Both the position numbers and the translations under genes were made by a program. This document shows positions 42,694-51,895 of a stretch of 64,000 nt of DNA, piece by piece. The DNA is taken from assembly GCA_050288705.1 (NCBI GenBank), contig JBNKEI010000191.1, positions 1 through 64,000 of the forward strand. Direction: 5' to 3'. Below the pieces are notes generated by a model. The model made no database searches. It saw nothing but the letters and a program-made list of their open reading frames with translations, and was not told the origin of the DNA. How positions within the stretch are numbered: the first letter of the stretch is position 1; each line of letters opens with the position of its first letter. This stretch comes from JBNKEI01 sp050288705 (GTDB lineage Bacteria > Myxococcota > Myxococcia > Myxococcales > UBA5297).

Positions 42694-43341
42694 ATGCGAG
42701 GTACCAGTTTTATAGTGAACGAGGCCGGCGTGGTTTTGTACGATTATCATCTATGGCGTTTAAAATCGGAGACGCCGGAAGTTCGGCAAGCTTTCCAACA
42801 ATTTTGCTCTCAGGCATTACCGGGAGTCTATCGCGCCACAATTAATGAAAACCAAATAGAAATTGTGACTCGTTCTTCTTCGCAACTATTTGACGGCATG
42901 CCTGTTCGCTACCGAGTTTCACCTTTCTGGGGGAAAAGCAGCGGATGGTTTCCCAAACCAAGTTCTCCATGTGCTTATGATGAAATGCGTGTTTCCGGCA
43001 TGGCGACTCTTCTTACTTGCAGCCAAGGAAAAGAAATTTGGGAAAGTTGTAGCGCGTCTTTGGTGGGATGGGATGGAGATTGTTACATTTTAGCCCCAGA
43101 AAAGCTTCCGCGGGTAGCCTCGGTATCTGAGCAAGCTATTAAGGATAATTTGTTGTGGAAAGAAGCAACAATGGGAGTGGAAGAAACAATTCCCCTGGCG
43201 CTTATTAATGCGGTAAAAGGAGTTTGCGTTCCCCATATTGCAGGAAGGGAGTCTTTTCCCGCCAAAGCCAAAGCTAAAATAGAGGACCTGTTTGTTAGGC
43301 TGACTCGTCGCCCCAAAATGATACAAGTGAGAAAACATTGA
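42694..43341 (+). CDS. Putative class IV aminotransferase-like protein (ADC lyase-like)
   Basis: 215-residue protein whose C-terminal half resembles fold-type IV PLP enzymes such as aminodeoxychorismate lyase: AYDEMRVSG, EIWESCSASLVGWDGDCYIL, KLPRVASVSEQAIKDN and AVKGVCVPHI, in the order expected for the EGxxxN/F, phosphate-loop and C-terminal segments. It is shorter than the usual 260-290 residues, and the stretch that normally carries the cofactor Lys (KxxNR) is reduced to PKPSSPCAYDE, so activity is uncertain. A good AGGAG lies ahead of the ATG. Its TGA overlaps the TTG start of the cation exporter gene. Confidence 0.5.
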   Translation: MRGTSFIVNEAGVVLYDYHLWRLKSETPEVRQAFQQFCSQALPGVYRATINENQIEIVTRSSSQLFDGMPVRYRVSPFWGKSSGWFPKPSSPCAYDEMRVSGMATLLTCSQGKEIWESCSASLVGWDGDCYILAPEKLPRVASVSEQAIKDNLLWKEATMGVEETIPLALINAVKGVCVPHIAGRESFPAKAKAKIEDLFVRLTRRPKMIQVRKH

Positions 43342-44240
43342 ATGCCGTTCATTGCCATTTTTCTCCTCGTGGAAGTGAAAGAAAACGTGACCGTCGGCGT
43401 CTATGGGCAACATTTGCGCTTACCTCTAGCATGATGGTGCTGGAAGCGGTAGGGGGTTGGGTTTCCGGATCGTTAGCGCTGGTCTCCGATGCTGGTCACA
43501 TGCTAACTGATGCCGCCGCCCTGCTAGTGGCCATTTTGGCGCAATGGTTTGCTTCGCGTCCGGCAGATTTGCAAAGGACCTTCGGGTTTGTGCGCGTAGA
43601 AGTTCTATCTGCTTTTCTCAATGGAATAGCTCTGTTAGGAATTGCCGGTTTTATTGGGCTAGAAGCTTGGAAAAGAATCATGCACCCCGAACCAATCAGG
43701 GCGGGGCTAATGCTTGGCGTGGCCTTGGTAGGGTTGCTGGTGAATATAGTCGGAATGGTATTATTGTCGAAATCGCGAAGTATTAATGTAAGAGCTGCAT
43801 TTCTTCATGTAGCTAGTGATGCTTTTGCTTCACTGGGAGTGGTTGCGGCGGCGGTAGTAGTCTGGATTACTGGTTATACCTTGTTCGATCCACTGATTTC
43901 TTTGGGTATTGTTATAATTATTGTGGTAGGAGCCATCGCGCTAATTCGCGAAGCAGTGCATGTTCTCATCGAATCAGTTCCTCGCCATATTCGCCTGGAT
44001 GATGTACAAAAAGAACTAGGGAGCGTTTTGGGAGTTAGCGAAGTACATGATTTACATGTTTGGTCAATATCGCATGGGCTTTATTCTCTTTCAGCGCATT
44101 TAGTTTGTTCCGATTCTATGACCAATAATGATTTAATACTAGAAGAAGCACGCCTGAAAATGCGCGAATGTTTTGGAATAGAACATAGTACCTTACAAAT
44201 TGAAAGTAAGCGCTTTCATGAATGCGAGCATACTCACTAA
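43338..44240 (+). CDS. Cation diffusion facilitator (Zn/Co/Cd exporter)
   Basis: Six-helix inner-membrane divalent-cation/proton antiporter of the CDF family, about 300 residues. Metal-site motifs are SDAGHMLTDAAAL in helix II and HVASDAFASLGV in helix V. The cytoplasmic C-terminal domain ends with VSEVHDLHVWSISHGLYSLS and a His-rich tail. The proposed TTG start at 43338 overlaps the previous stop (TTGA). It gives a Cys/His-containing leader, and no better in-frame start precedes the first helix. Likely zinc or cobalt efflux; exact metal unknown. Confidence 0.9.
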   Translation: MNAVHCHFSPRGSERKRDRRRLWATFALTSSMMVLEAVGGWVSGSLALVSDAGHMLTDAAALLVAILAQWFASRPADLQRTFGFVRVEVLSAFLNGIALLGIAGFIGLEAWKRIMHPEPIRAGLMLGVALVGLLVNIVGMVLLSKSRSINVRAAFLHVASDAFASLGVVAAAVVVWITGYTLFDPLISLGIVIIIVVGAIALIREAVHVLIESVPRHIRLDDVQKELGSVLGVSEVHDLHVWSISHGLYSLSAHLVCSDSMTNNDLILEEARLKMRECFGIEHSTLQIESKRFHECEHTH

Positions 44241-44277
44241 TGAGTTTGTAAAAAAGCTCAAGTCACCATGTATAGTT

Positions 44278-45564
44278 TTAGTCACGTTCATTAGCAGCCA
44301 GAGAAAAATTCCCTATTCTGATTGATGGTATTCTTCTTTTTATCAATTGGATCATATTGCGAATTCCCATTGGACTGCCTTGAGCGCTGCAATTTTTAGC
44401 CAAAGAAGTATATGAATCGATGTCGATACAAAGCGAACGGGTTTGCAATTGGTGAATTTGGTATCGCTTAATTAAGTCAATTAATGCTGCCACCTCGCCT
44501 GCTCGGTCGGTTACGCCGGGAAACGTCAAAAGGTTCAAAGCAATAAAGGCCCGGTTCTTTTGAGCCAGTTGCAGAGAAGTCTCTACGTCGGAAAACGTGT
44601 AACTGGTTGGTCGATAATAAGCATGATAAAGCTCAGGATGAGCCGAATTCAGGCTTACACGAATAGACTCTACTCCGGCGCCAAGAAGCTCCTCTAAGGC
44701 ATATGGCAAGCTAGCATTAGTATTTATATGAATAGTACCGCGAGAAGTGCGCTGGCGCATTAAACGAGTTGCTTGTATTAAAGTGTGAGCTCGGGTAAGA
44801 GGCTCCCCTTCGCAGCCTTGACCATAGCTTACCATTATCCGGCCTCGGGCATGTGCTAAATGATGCGCCCCTACCTCGGCAATCTCTTGGGAGTTAGGAG
44901 CCTCAGTCAATCTTTCCATGGAAGAAACCGAGCCTCCTGGTTGCGTATGGCTTATGCATCCCAGGCACTGAGCATTGCATCCGGTGGAAGACGGAAGTCC
45001 CCCTTCGTCTCGCAGGTAAAAAATATTCTGCGCGGTAAAGCAGCAGTACTGCAAAGCACATTTGCGTAGCTGCTGTAAAAGACGATTGTCCGGGAGCTGA
45101 GAAAGACGAGCCTTTACTAGTGAAGGAAGTTTTGGAGTGGAAAAACGATCGGGATTCCAGTGGTTTCTGGGATCGGTGCGCATTGCCCAGAAAACATGTT
45201 GCCGAAGGGCAGGAGACCAGCCAACTGCCGTATAAGCCCATTGAGACAAAGGAGGAAAATTGCCTTGATTTGAAGCAGGAAGAAAAGTGCGAGTGTATCC
45301 CGGGGGAAGGGTAGCAGCCACTGCCTGGGGACGTATTATGTTGCCCTCAACAAGCATTGTTTCCAAGATTTCCACCTGTTTGGTGGAGGGATCCCATCCC
45401 AGCGGCTTTCTGCCGGGCAAAGATACTAATTGGCAATGCGCAGGAACTATTTGCGGGCGCTCGTGGGGGATAATGATGTCGTCTTCGGAACGAACTAGGG
45501 CGTGCAGATAAGGATGCTCTAAAACTGTGCCGTCTGGAGTAGAAAATAAAAGCTTGATATGCAT
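44278..45564 (-). CDS. Radical SAM protein
   Basis: 428-residue radical-SAM enzyme. The cluster-binding motif CNAQCLGC (C-x3-C-x2-C) is in STGCNAQCLGCISHT, about midway through the protein. Downstream are VSYGQGCEGEPLTRA, the strand GTIHINTNASLPYAL, and ESIRVSLNSAHPELYHAYYR. This layout is typical of SPASM-less activase-like enzymes, but the long N-terminal region (about 210 residues) without recognisable domain is unusual. The late position of the motif and the absence of neighbours in a pathway leave the substrate unknown. It converges with the CDF gene. Confidence 0.87.
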   Translation of the reverse strand: MHIKLLFSTPDGTVLEHPYLHALVRSEDDIIIPHERPQIVPAHCQLVSLPGRKPLGWDPSTKQVEILETMLVEGNIIRPQAVAATLPPGYTRTFLPASNQGNFPPLSQWAYTAVGWSPALRQHVFWAMRTDPRNHWNPDRFSTPKLPSLVKARLSQLPDNRLLQQLRKCALQYCCFTAQNIFYLRDEGGLPSSTGCNAQCLGCISHTQPGGSVSSMERLTEAPNSQEIAEVGAHHLAHARGRIMVSYGQGCEGEPLTRAHTLIQATRLMRQRTSRGTIHINTNASLPYALEELLGAGVESIRVSLNSAHPELYHAYYRPTSYTFSDVETSLQLAQKNRAFIALNLLTFPGVTDRAGEVAALIDLIKRYQIHQLQTRSLCIDIDSYTSLAKNCSAQGSPMGIRNMIQLIKRRIPSIRIGNFSLAANERD

Positions 45565-45636
45565 AAGGTACGGGGTGGAAGAAATTTTGCCTCTTGAGAA
45601 ATCGAGATCAAGATACCAAAAAAAAACGAAAGAAAG

Positions 45637-46095
45637 GTGTCGAATTTGCCTGCGGAGATAAAACTAAGAAAAGCACGTCGAGGTGATCGCGATTGGTTAG
45701 CTGCTTTGTTAAGGGAGCTAGGGTATCGTGACGCCGCCGATACTAATACTGTGTTCTGGGTGCTTAATCATCCAGAAATTGAAGTCCTGGTGGCTGTGGA
45801 CCACTTAGATCGTCCGGTAGGGCTACTGAGCTTGTCGTATAGGCCGCAATTATGTCTACGAGGACGTATTGCTACCATTGACGAATTAGTGGTGACTCCA
45901 GAGTGGCGTAACAAAGGAGTAGGAAGCAAGCTTTTGGAAGCTGGATTGGCGCGTGCTAAATCTTTGGCGGTCAAACGGGTGGAACTTAATGCTCAAAGCG
46001 CTCAGAACCTACGCCGTTCTTTTTTTGAGAGGCATGGTCTTAAGGAATCTGATTGCACGGTTATCAGGCTGTGTGAGCTAGAGCGGCAAAGCTGA
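45637..46095 (+). CDS. GNAT family N-acetyltransferase
   Basis: 152-residue acetyltransferase. The acetyl-CoA-binding signature is TIDELVVTPEWRNKGVGSKL, followed by ARAKSLAVKRVELNA and the C-terminal FFERHGLKES. The first strand/helix unit is IKLRKARRGDRDWLAALLRE. A GTG at 45637 is taken as start; a TTG at 45646 has better ribosome-site spacing (AGAAAGG eight bases before) and would shorten it by three residues. Substrate unknown; it could be an amine, a peptide or an antibiotic. Confidence 0.82.
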   Translation: MSNLPAEIKLRKARRGDRDWLAALLRELGYRDAADTNTVFWVLNHPEIEVLVAVDHLDRPVGLLSLSYRPQLCLRGRIATIDELVVTPEWRNKGVGSKLLEAGLARAKSLAVKRVELNAQSAQNLRRSFFERHGLKESDCTVIRLCELERQS

Positions 46096-46104
46096 TAATC
46101 TAGC

Positions 46105-46207
46105 CAATTGCAAACCCGCCAGCAAATGGGGTTTGGGGCGAGAGCCCCGAGTAGAGCGACGGCGAGCTATGCTTGCCCAAAGCGGAAAAATTGGGGTTTT
46201 GCAATTG
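46105..46207. repeat. Inverted-repeat element with internal GNRA hairpin
   Basis: About 103 bases bounded by CAATTGCAAA (46105-46114) and TTTGCAATTG (46198-46207), whose pairing extends by CCC/GGG past one bulged base. Inside lies a perfect GGGGC-GAGA-GCCCC hairpin (46135-46148) with a GNRA loop. It sits between two convergent genes, so it may act as a bidirectional terminator or be a small mobile repeat. Confidence 0.5.
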
Positions 46208-46226
46208 CCTCAATCGTGTAAAGCTA

Positions 46227-47399
46227 TTAACGAGAAGTACGTTCCCATGCAGCTTTTTGTTGATTTCGTATGAATTTCCAGAATCCAACTGCTAAAGCCA
46301 GGTTCATGTAAACAAAATAGTAGGCAGCGGAAGCCGCAGTTTGAACTATTCTGGGAAGGCCGTATATGCGACTTATTCCTGCGAGTGTATAAAAAGAAAC
46401 CTGGCAGATTAATAATATTGGATATATTACTCCTGGAATACTTAATAGAAAGATATTCGAAATAAGTGCCATGAGCATAAAAAATGGCGCTAGCCATCGC
46501 AAAAATTTGTGCGACCAAAATGCATAGGATGCTAACGGGTTTTCCAAAAAAAACAGCAGTTTTGGCATGCGAGTTAGGGCTTGGAAATTTCCAGCCGAGA
46601 TTCGTGATTTTCTCGAAAACTCGTGTTCATAGTTTTCGGTAGTCTTTTCGTAAGCTAGAGCCTCGGGTTCGAAACGGACTTTATATCCAGCAAGAAGAAT
46701 ACGTGCTGGTACAGTGAAATCATCGATAATAGTGTCAGTAGGTAAATGATTATAGAGTGAGCGCCGGATAGCATAGAGTCCCCCGTTTGCACCCATAACT
46801 ACGCCGCTTTGGCTTTCGTAGTGCTTCAGCAAGCTTTCGTAAGACCAATATGCACTTTCTTCGTAATCGGGAAGCGTGGGATTGTATAGCTTTAAATGAC
46901 CGCAAACCGCACCAACCTGGGGATTCGCAAAATGGCGAACCAACCTACGTACCGCCTGAGGGTCGATGGAAGTATTGGCGTCGGTTAAGACTACAATTTC
47001 TCCTTGAGCCATGGCAATGCAACGATTTAAGACCGCTGATTTTCCACCGCGTGTTCCTGAAGAGAGGATGATTTTGGAATCATTGTTGCGAGTAACTAGA
47101 GAATCGGTAGCGTCGGTTGAACCATCACTTCCAACGATGATTTCTAAATCGGGATATTGAATGGTCAGACTATTACTTAATTTTTCGACAATGCATTCTT
47201 CCTCGTTATAAGCGGCAATTATAAGTGTCACCTGAGGTAAAAACTCTGTATTCCACGACTTGCGTCGCTCTTTTCCATGTGCAAGGTATGAATAAGTACG
47301 AATCGCTTGTTTTATGCTGTCCCATGCCCAAAGACTCAGTGGATAAATAAAATAGGTATGCACTAGTAATATTATGGGGGTCCATAGTAAAATTGACAT
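46227..47399 (-). CDS. Membrane-associated family 2 glycosyltransferase
   Basis: 390-residue processive-type GT2. The start is the ATG at 47397-47399, preceded by a strong AAGGAGG site; an earlier ATG would lack one. It has an N-terminal helix (LLWTPIILLVHTYFIYPLSL), a catalytic domain with VTLIIAAYNEEECI, IIVGSDGSTDATDSL and VLTDANTSIDPQAV, then SRISAGNFQALTR near the acceptor site, and three C-terminal helices. The overall layout is like poly-N-acetylglucosamine or hyaluronan-type synthases, so it probably extends an envelope or exopolysaccharide chain. No partner genes are adjacent. Confidence 0.88.
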   Translation of the reverse strand: MSILLWTPIILLVHTYFIYPLSLWAWDSIKQAIRTYSYLAHGKERRKSWNTEFLPQVTLIIAAYNEEECIVEKLSNSLTIQYPDLEIIVGSDGSTDATDSLVTRNNDSKIILSSGTRGGKSAVLNRCIAMAQGEIVVLTDANTSIDPQAVRRLVRHFANPQVGAVCGHLKLYNPTLPDYEESAYWSYESLLKHYESQSGVVMGANGGLYAIRRSLYNHLPTDTIIDDFTVPARILLAGYKVRFEPEALAYEKTTENYEHEFSRKSRISAGNFQALTRMPKLLFFLENPLASYAFWSHKFLRWLAPFFMLMALISNIFLLSIPGVIYPILLICQVSFYTLAGISRIYGLPRIVQTAASAAYYFVYMNLALAVGFWKFIRNQQKAAWERTSR

Positions 47400-47486
47400 A
47401 AATCCTCCTTGGTCTTGCTGTAAATGCAATAATTAGACTCATGGGAAGAGTGCTCCCAAAATGGGGAAAAATGGCTCTTTTCGGAC

Positions 47487-47578
47487 GAAGCTTCCCTAAT
47501 CTCAGACCTGCGGCCTTACGCTCAACAAAGAACGGGGGATCGATTCCGTCACCATGGAGAAGTGAGGTTCTTAGCAGT
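47487..47578. repeat. Diverged dispersed-repeat copy (third member)
   Basis: GCTTCCCTAATCTCAGACCT and the following CTGCGGCCTTACGCTC resemble the right half of the inverted-repeat element near 54790-54963 (CTTCATGTCTGCGGCATTACGCTC there), and the trailing AAGTGAGGTTCTTAG resembles its right end. It lies upstream of the glycosyltransferase gene in noncoding DNA. Alignment is by eye only. Confidence 0.4.
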
Positions 47579-47676
47579 TGCAATTAGAATAATACATTCG
47601 CCTGCTGCAGAATAAAAATGGATCGAGTGAGGAAAATATTTCCACTGTTGATGTGTTTACCGTCGTTTGCAATTAT

Positions 47677-49374
47677 TTATGGCTTATTAGCAGCATTCTC
47701 CACTTCTTCCATAAGTTTTTTTGCGGCGCTGTGTTTTGGATTGCGCTCCAATAGCTGTTTAATGGTTTCTTTGGCTTGGGCATATTCTTTATTCGAAAAG
47801 TATATTTTCGCCAAAACAAACTGCGCTCGCAAAAGCTTGGGATCTTTTCTTAAAGCGTCAAGTGCGGCGGCTATTCCTTTTTTTTGCCAATCGGGTTCGC
47901 TGCGAGAACCTGAGTAGTACAATGCCATAGCCAAATCAGCAAATGCTCGGGAAGGGTCATTGAGCGTTTCACGCCTATCAGCAAACTTTTTATATGGTTC
48001 CACAAAATTTTTGTATTGTTCGGCACTTCCCCGAGAAGTGTAGTAAATAGCGGCTGCTCGATACCAAGTGCCGGTATCTCCTGCAACCCCCAAATTTTGG
48101 ACTAATTGTTTGGTTTTTTGAAGAATTTTACTTATTTGTTCATCGTGGATTTCTGCCTCTTTACTCAAAGCATTGACCCGATTGATATCTGCAACATATT
48201 GCGCTCCGAGAGTATTAGCCCTCGCTCGCCAATCATTTGGCTCTTTTTTTTCCTCCAGAAGTTTTTTCTCCTGAAGAGTGATTAGTCGGTGCTCATTAAT
48301 GCGATCGATTTCGTTGCGAATATCGTAGGCCAACAGAGCATGAGCCATTGCCTGATTAGTTTGAAAAGGAACATATTCAGGGTCTCTGGGTTCTAGCTTT
48401 TTCCAGTAGTCAATTGCTTGAGTTAGTGACGCGGAATCATCCAATTTAAGAAGCTCTAAAGCCTTTAGATCTGCTTGGACGTAGCGACTATCAGCCGAGG
48501 GAGTACGCAAGCTAAGGAAAATACCTATTGCTGCGGTCACTAGCACAATCCCTCCAATGACGGCAGCAATTATTGGACCACGTCGTTGCCTTCGACGCAG
48601 AGCAACTTGTAGTTGCATGGTTTGTGCACCTACCCGTTCCGGCATTGGCAAAGGAGAAGACCCTCGCGAAAAGCGTGGCGCAATTGACGGTGATTGTGCG
48701 GCTCTAGGAGAATTGCTGGAAGCAATGTTAGGTTCTGCGCGCTCTGGATCAAGGTGGTTGGTTTGTGTGCCTGCTGACTGCAAAGACGATTCAAGGGCTT
48801 GCTCAAGAGCGTTTTCGCAATCTTTGGCGGGGGCTGCTAAAAAAGGACTATAGCCAACATGCTTTTCCTTGGCCAAGACGGCCGCCGAAAAAGGAGGTTC
48901 GGTTTTCAAAGGCTCTTCGGTCAGCTTTTCTTCTGAACCAGGAGAACTAGGAGAACTAGGAATAGGAGAGGCAAGATTGGGGCTAGGACGAATAGCGGTG
49001 GCTTCATTTCCAATGGAAGGTTCGCTCGCCGGAGGAGGGTTCCCAAATACCTTAGTTCGATACTGCGGCTTAGATGTTGGGGGTTGAGGCACTGCTTTGC
49101 CAAACATCATTGTTTGGTTAGGAGAAACTGCCGCGACGTTAGTATCTGGTGGTGCTCCGAACATCATAGTAGCCGAAGAGCTAGGCGGGGTGCTTTTCGG
49201 CCGATGAAGAGCTGAAGGTGGCGGTGGCACAGAATGAGCAGAGGTTTTAGGTTTGGCGGTAAACACAAAACCGCAACGAGTGCATTGCACCGGAGCGCCG
49301 CTTGGGGGAATGAGTTTATCGTCGAGTACGTAGGCAGTTTTGCATTGTTCGCAGAGAATTTGCACTGGCACCAT
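47677..49374 (-). CDS. MJ0042-type zinc-ribbon membrane protein with TPR-like C-terminus
   Basis: 565-residue protein typical of Myxococcota and relatives. N-terminal MJ0042 finger: four Cys in CEQCKTAY and QCTRCGFVF. A long Pro/Ser-rich disordered stretch (about residues 45-250) follows, with two similar MMFG(A/K)(P/V)P segments. A transmembrane helix (PIIAAVIGGIVLVTAAIGIF) is next, then a helical domain with TPR-like units, ending LERNPKHSAAKKLMEEVENA. The MJ0042 end should be cytoplasmic and the TPR part periplasmic. A GTG three codons downstream has better ribosome-site spacing than the ATG. The role is unknown; it could be scaffolding of envelope complexes. Confidence 0.82.
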   Translation of the reverse strand: MVPVQILCEQCKTAYVLDDKLIPPSGAPVQCTRCGFVFTAKPKTSAHSVPPPPSALHRPKSTPPSSSATMMFGAPPDTNVAAVSPNQTMMFGKAVPQPPTSKPQYRTKVFGNPPPASEPSIGNEATAIRPSPNLASPIPSSPSSPGSEEKLTEEPLKTEPPFSAAVLAKEKHVGYSPFLAAPAKDCENALEQALESSLQSAGTQTNHLDPERAEPNIASSNSPRAAQSPSIAPRFSRGSSPLPMPERVGAQTMQLQVALRRRQRRGPIIAAVIGGIVLVTAAIGIFLSLRTPSADSRYVQADLKALELLKLDDSASLTQAIDYWKKLEPRDPEYVPFQTNQAMAHALLAYDIRNEIDRINEHRLITLQEKKLLEEKKEPNDWRARANTLGAQYVADINRVNALSKEAEIHDEQISKILQKTKQLVQNLGVAGDTGTWYRAAAIYYTSRGSAEQYKNFVEPYKKFADRRETLNDPSRAFADLAMALYYSGSRSEPDWQKKGIAAALDALRKDPKLLRAQFVLAKIYFSNKEYAQAKETIKQLLERNPKHSAAKKLMEEVENAANKP

Positions 49375-49429
49375 TCCTTCCTAGAAGCCGCATATTACAC
49401 TTGGTTCAGCGGTATTGATGACACCTTGG

Positions 49430-50002
49430 TCATTGACATGCAACTTGTCCCTGGGGGCATCTGTTTACTCCATTAATTGCAGCTTGCAAAACCATCATAC
49501 GTGCAGGTCCAATCCCGGGTACTGCAGAAAGATCATCCAGCGAGCGAAACCCCCCTTTGTTGTAACGGGCTTCCATAATTTTTTCCGCAATTTTAGGTCC
49601 GATGCCGGAAAGACTTTCCCAGTCTTCGCGATTGAGATCATTTATGGGAATGGGCACTTGCAAAACCCGCATCATTCCTAGTGAGAAACGAGCTGTTGAA
49701 GAAGTTACAGGTAGGCAAACATCATTCTTGCAAAAAGCTCGCACTGGCGCGCGATTTCCGTTTAACCCACCAGGTAAAGCCTGGCTAGTGATTGCAATAT
49801 ATCGGGAGCACGAAAAATCGTTTCTCTTCCCAATAAGTGGCCGGATATAAGCACTAGTCAACAATAAAACCAAGACCGCGGCTAGCCAATAAGCACTTCT
49901 CCGATGAGTCAAATTCAAAACCTGTCGGCACTCGGTTTCAGCCGTGAGCGGCGTGGAAGGGTTTTGAAATTGCCTATGATGGCTATTTGCATCAAAATTC
50001 AT
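49430..50002 (-). CDS. ComEA-like helix-hairpin-helix protein
   Basis: 190-residue membrane-anchored protein with one helix (YWLAAVLVLLLTSAYI, about residues 38-53), a linker with two Cys (CKNDVC), and a C-terminal double helix-hairpin-helix: PIPINDLNREDWESLSGIGP, KIAEKIMEARYNKGGF, LDDLSAVPGIGPARM. The pattern LNxAxxxxLxxLPGIG is that of ComEA, which binds incoming DNA at the envelope for transformation. The typical LNTA is altered to LNRE. No comEC or other competence genes are nearby. It is divergent from parA-like. Confidence 0.8.
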   Translation of the reverse strand: MNFDANSHHRQFQNPSTPLTAETECRQVLNLTHRRSAYWLAAVLVLLLTSAYIRPLIGKRNDFSCSRYIAITSQALPGGLNGNRAPVRAFCKNDVCLPVTSSTARFSLGMMRVLQVPIPINDLNREDWESLSGIGPKIAEKIMEARYNKGGFRSLDDLSAVPGIGPARMMVLQAAINGVNRCPQGQVACQ

Positions 50003-50140
50003 CTATGAAGAACTCCGAAAAACTCCCTAAACTCCCTCTCTGGCCGCACATCTGACACTAAAGCAATGCAGCCGATGCTAAATATCTGTAGGGAGATGTG
50101 TCAAACCGGACGAGTCATTGGCTATCATAAGGGGTAAAAC

Positions 50141-50959
50141 GTGACCACAATTTCTTTTGCGACCATAAAAGGAGGGGTAGGAAAAACTACTCTTGCCGTC
50201 CACATAGCGGCGGCTTTAGCCGACTCCGGTTTAGAGGTGCTATTTTTAGACCTCGATCCCCAAGGGCATGCGTCGCTAGTGCTAGGGCTTGAGCCTGGTG
50301 AGCGTCCAAGTATAGCCGATTCCCTAGGACCCAGTCCTTCTCTTGAACTTTCACAGATAGTTGTTCCTTCACCGCGTCGTCCTTCTCTCAAAATTGCTCC
50401 AGCATGTCCCCGCATGTTCGCTCAGGAGCGAGATTTGTTTCAATGGGGACATCGATTACAAGCTATTCCTAGGGCCATGAAGAACTATGGCCAGCCGGTG
50501 GACGTAATAATCTGCGATACGCCCCCTAGTTTAGGTGCTTTTACTGAAGCAGCGTTGGCCTGCAGTAACTTGGTGGTGGCTCCAGTACCTACTGGCGCCT
50601 TTGCTCTGCAAGGGTTGTCGGATGTAGAAGCCGCTTGGCGAGATGCTTCCGATGGTCAGGGAGAATTAGTAATTGCCATCAACATGCTAGATCGTCGAAC
50701 TAACGCTACTAATTGCGCCATGGAAGAAGCTTTAAGCGAGCTTGCTATACCGATCTTAAAAAAGAGAATTCCTCGCGCCGAGTCGCTGAACCAAGCAGGG
50801 TTAGCCTACGAGTTGATTTTCGATACTCACTCTTCAGCAGCGGTGGCCAGCGAACTACGCGCCTTGGCTCAAGAACTAGTCGAGCGGTTGGGTTTGCGAT
50901 TTGGCGAAAAGAACAGAAAAAAACACAAAGAAAATCTTGTCCAAACCTGTTCTTCTTAG
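50141..50959 (+). CDS. ParA/Soj-like ATPase
   Basis: 272-residue deviant-Walker ATPase. Walker A is KGGVGKTT (residues 10-17) with the signature Lys, then VLFLDLDPQGHASLVLG, and IICDTPPSLGAFTEAALACS. This is the pattern of chromosome- or plasmid-partitioning ParA and of related MinD-like positioning ATPases. No parB gene or parS-like site is adjacent, so it may be an orphan that positions another cargo. GTG start at 50141. It overlaps the convergent nadK gene by four bases. Confidence 0.87.
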   Translation: MTTISFATIKGGVGKTTLAVHIAAALADSGLEVLFLDLDPQGHASLVLGLEPGERPSIADSLGPSPSLELSQIVVPSPRRPSLKIAPACPRMFAQERDLFQWGHRLQAIPRAMKNYGQPVDVIICDTPPSLGAFTEAALACSNLVVAPVPTGAFALQGLSDVEAAWRDASDGQGELVIAINMLDRRTNATNCAMEEALSELAIPILKKRIPRAESLNQAGLAYELIFDTHSSAAVASELRALAQELVERLGLRFGEKNRKKHKENLVQTCSS

Positions 50960-51858
50960 CGCTCGCCCCAGCGTAACTTGGTTCGGAGCATGCTGAAATA
51001 ATCGAGGGAGCGGTTTTTTATCAACAAAAAAGGATTAGGGGAAGGCCCGACTTCTACGCGGTCGTTGGCTTGGAGAGCCATTCCTTCTTGTCCATCTAGT
51101 GTCAGGTAGATATCTGCCTTAGTGCTCACCAATCGCAGAGATATTGTTTGATGATCGGGTACAACAATAGGCCGCTGAGTCAACGTGTGAGGACAAATTG
51201 GAGTAATTATAGTTGCTTGGATAGTGGGATGCATTATAGGCCCGCTTGCCGATAAAGAATATCCGGTGGAGCCAGTAGGAGTAGAAACAATGATTCCGTC
51301 AGCTTTGTAGGAAGTAATAATTGTTCCATTAATGGAAGCTTCGAAATCAGCAATCCGAGATAATGTACCCTTGTTAATCACTACATCATTGAGTACTTCG
51401 GTATCGAGAATGCTCTCCGGACAACGTTGCGGAATGTTTTCTGGTGCACCGTTCGGAGCGTTTTCGGTAGCACGCAAAAGTCGGACTCGGAGTTTGCGAC
51501 GTGGTTCGACCAAGTAATCGCCAGCCAGTGTTTCTTGAAGCATTGGTAAGGCATATGAGACGGGGATCTCCGTAAGGAAACCCAGGAAGCCAAGATTAAC
51601 CCCCAAAACAGGCACAGGATTTCCCTTTAAGATGCGGGCAGCGTGAATAAGAGTTCCGTCTCCCCCTAATGAAATACATAAATCGCTTCTAGCTAAGTCT
51701 TGGGCAGTCCCCCAAGGCAGACCCAAAGCCCGTCCTACTCGTTCTTCGCAGACAATGCCTACTTTCGCACGGTCTAAAACCGCCTGCATTTCCAGAATTA
51801 GCGACAAGGCTTCGGGTTTATCGGCGTTAGCAATAATGGTAACTCTGCGAATTTCCAT
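50956..51858 (-). CDS. nadK: NAD kinase
   Basis: Phosphorylates NAD to NADP. The 300-residue protein has the GGDGT motif in SLGGDGTLIHAAR, the NE/D-type motif in LNDVVINKGTLSRI, the glycine-rich TPTGSTGYSLSASGPIMHP, and PICPHTLTQRPIVVPD. The start ATG at 51856-51858 begins MEIRRVTIIANADKPEA. It overlaps the parA-like gene at the 3-prime ends. All catalytic strings are intact and length is normal. Confidence 0.95.
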   Translation of the reverse strand: MEIRRVTIIANADKPEALSLILEMQAVLDRAKVGIVCEERVGRALGLPWGTAQDLARSDLCISLGGDGTLIHAARILKGNPVPVLGVNLGFLGFLTEIPVSYALPMLQETLAGDYLVEPRRKLRVRLLRATENAPNGAPENIPQRCPESILDTEVLNDVVINKGTLSRIADFEASINGTIITSYKADGIIVSTPTGSTGYSLSASGPIMHPTIQATIITPICPHTLTQRPIVVPDHQTISLRLVSTKADIYLTLDGQEGMALQANDRVEVGPSPNPFLLIKNRSLDYFSMLRTKLRWGER

Positions 51859-51895
51859 GGCAATTAGACCATAACGATTTTCGGGAAGAAAATGA

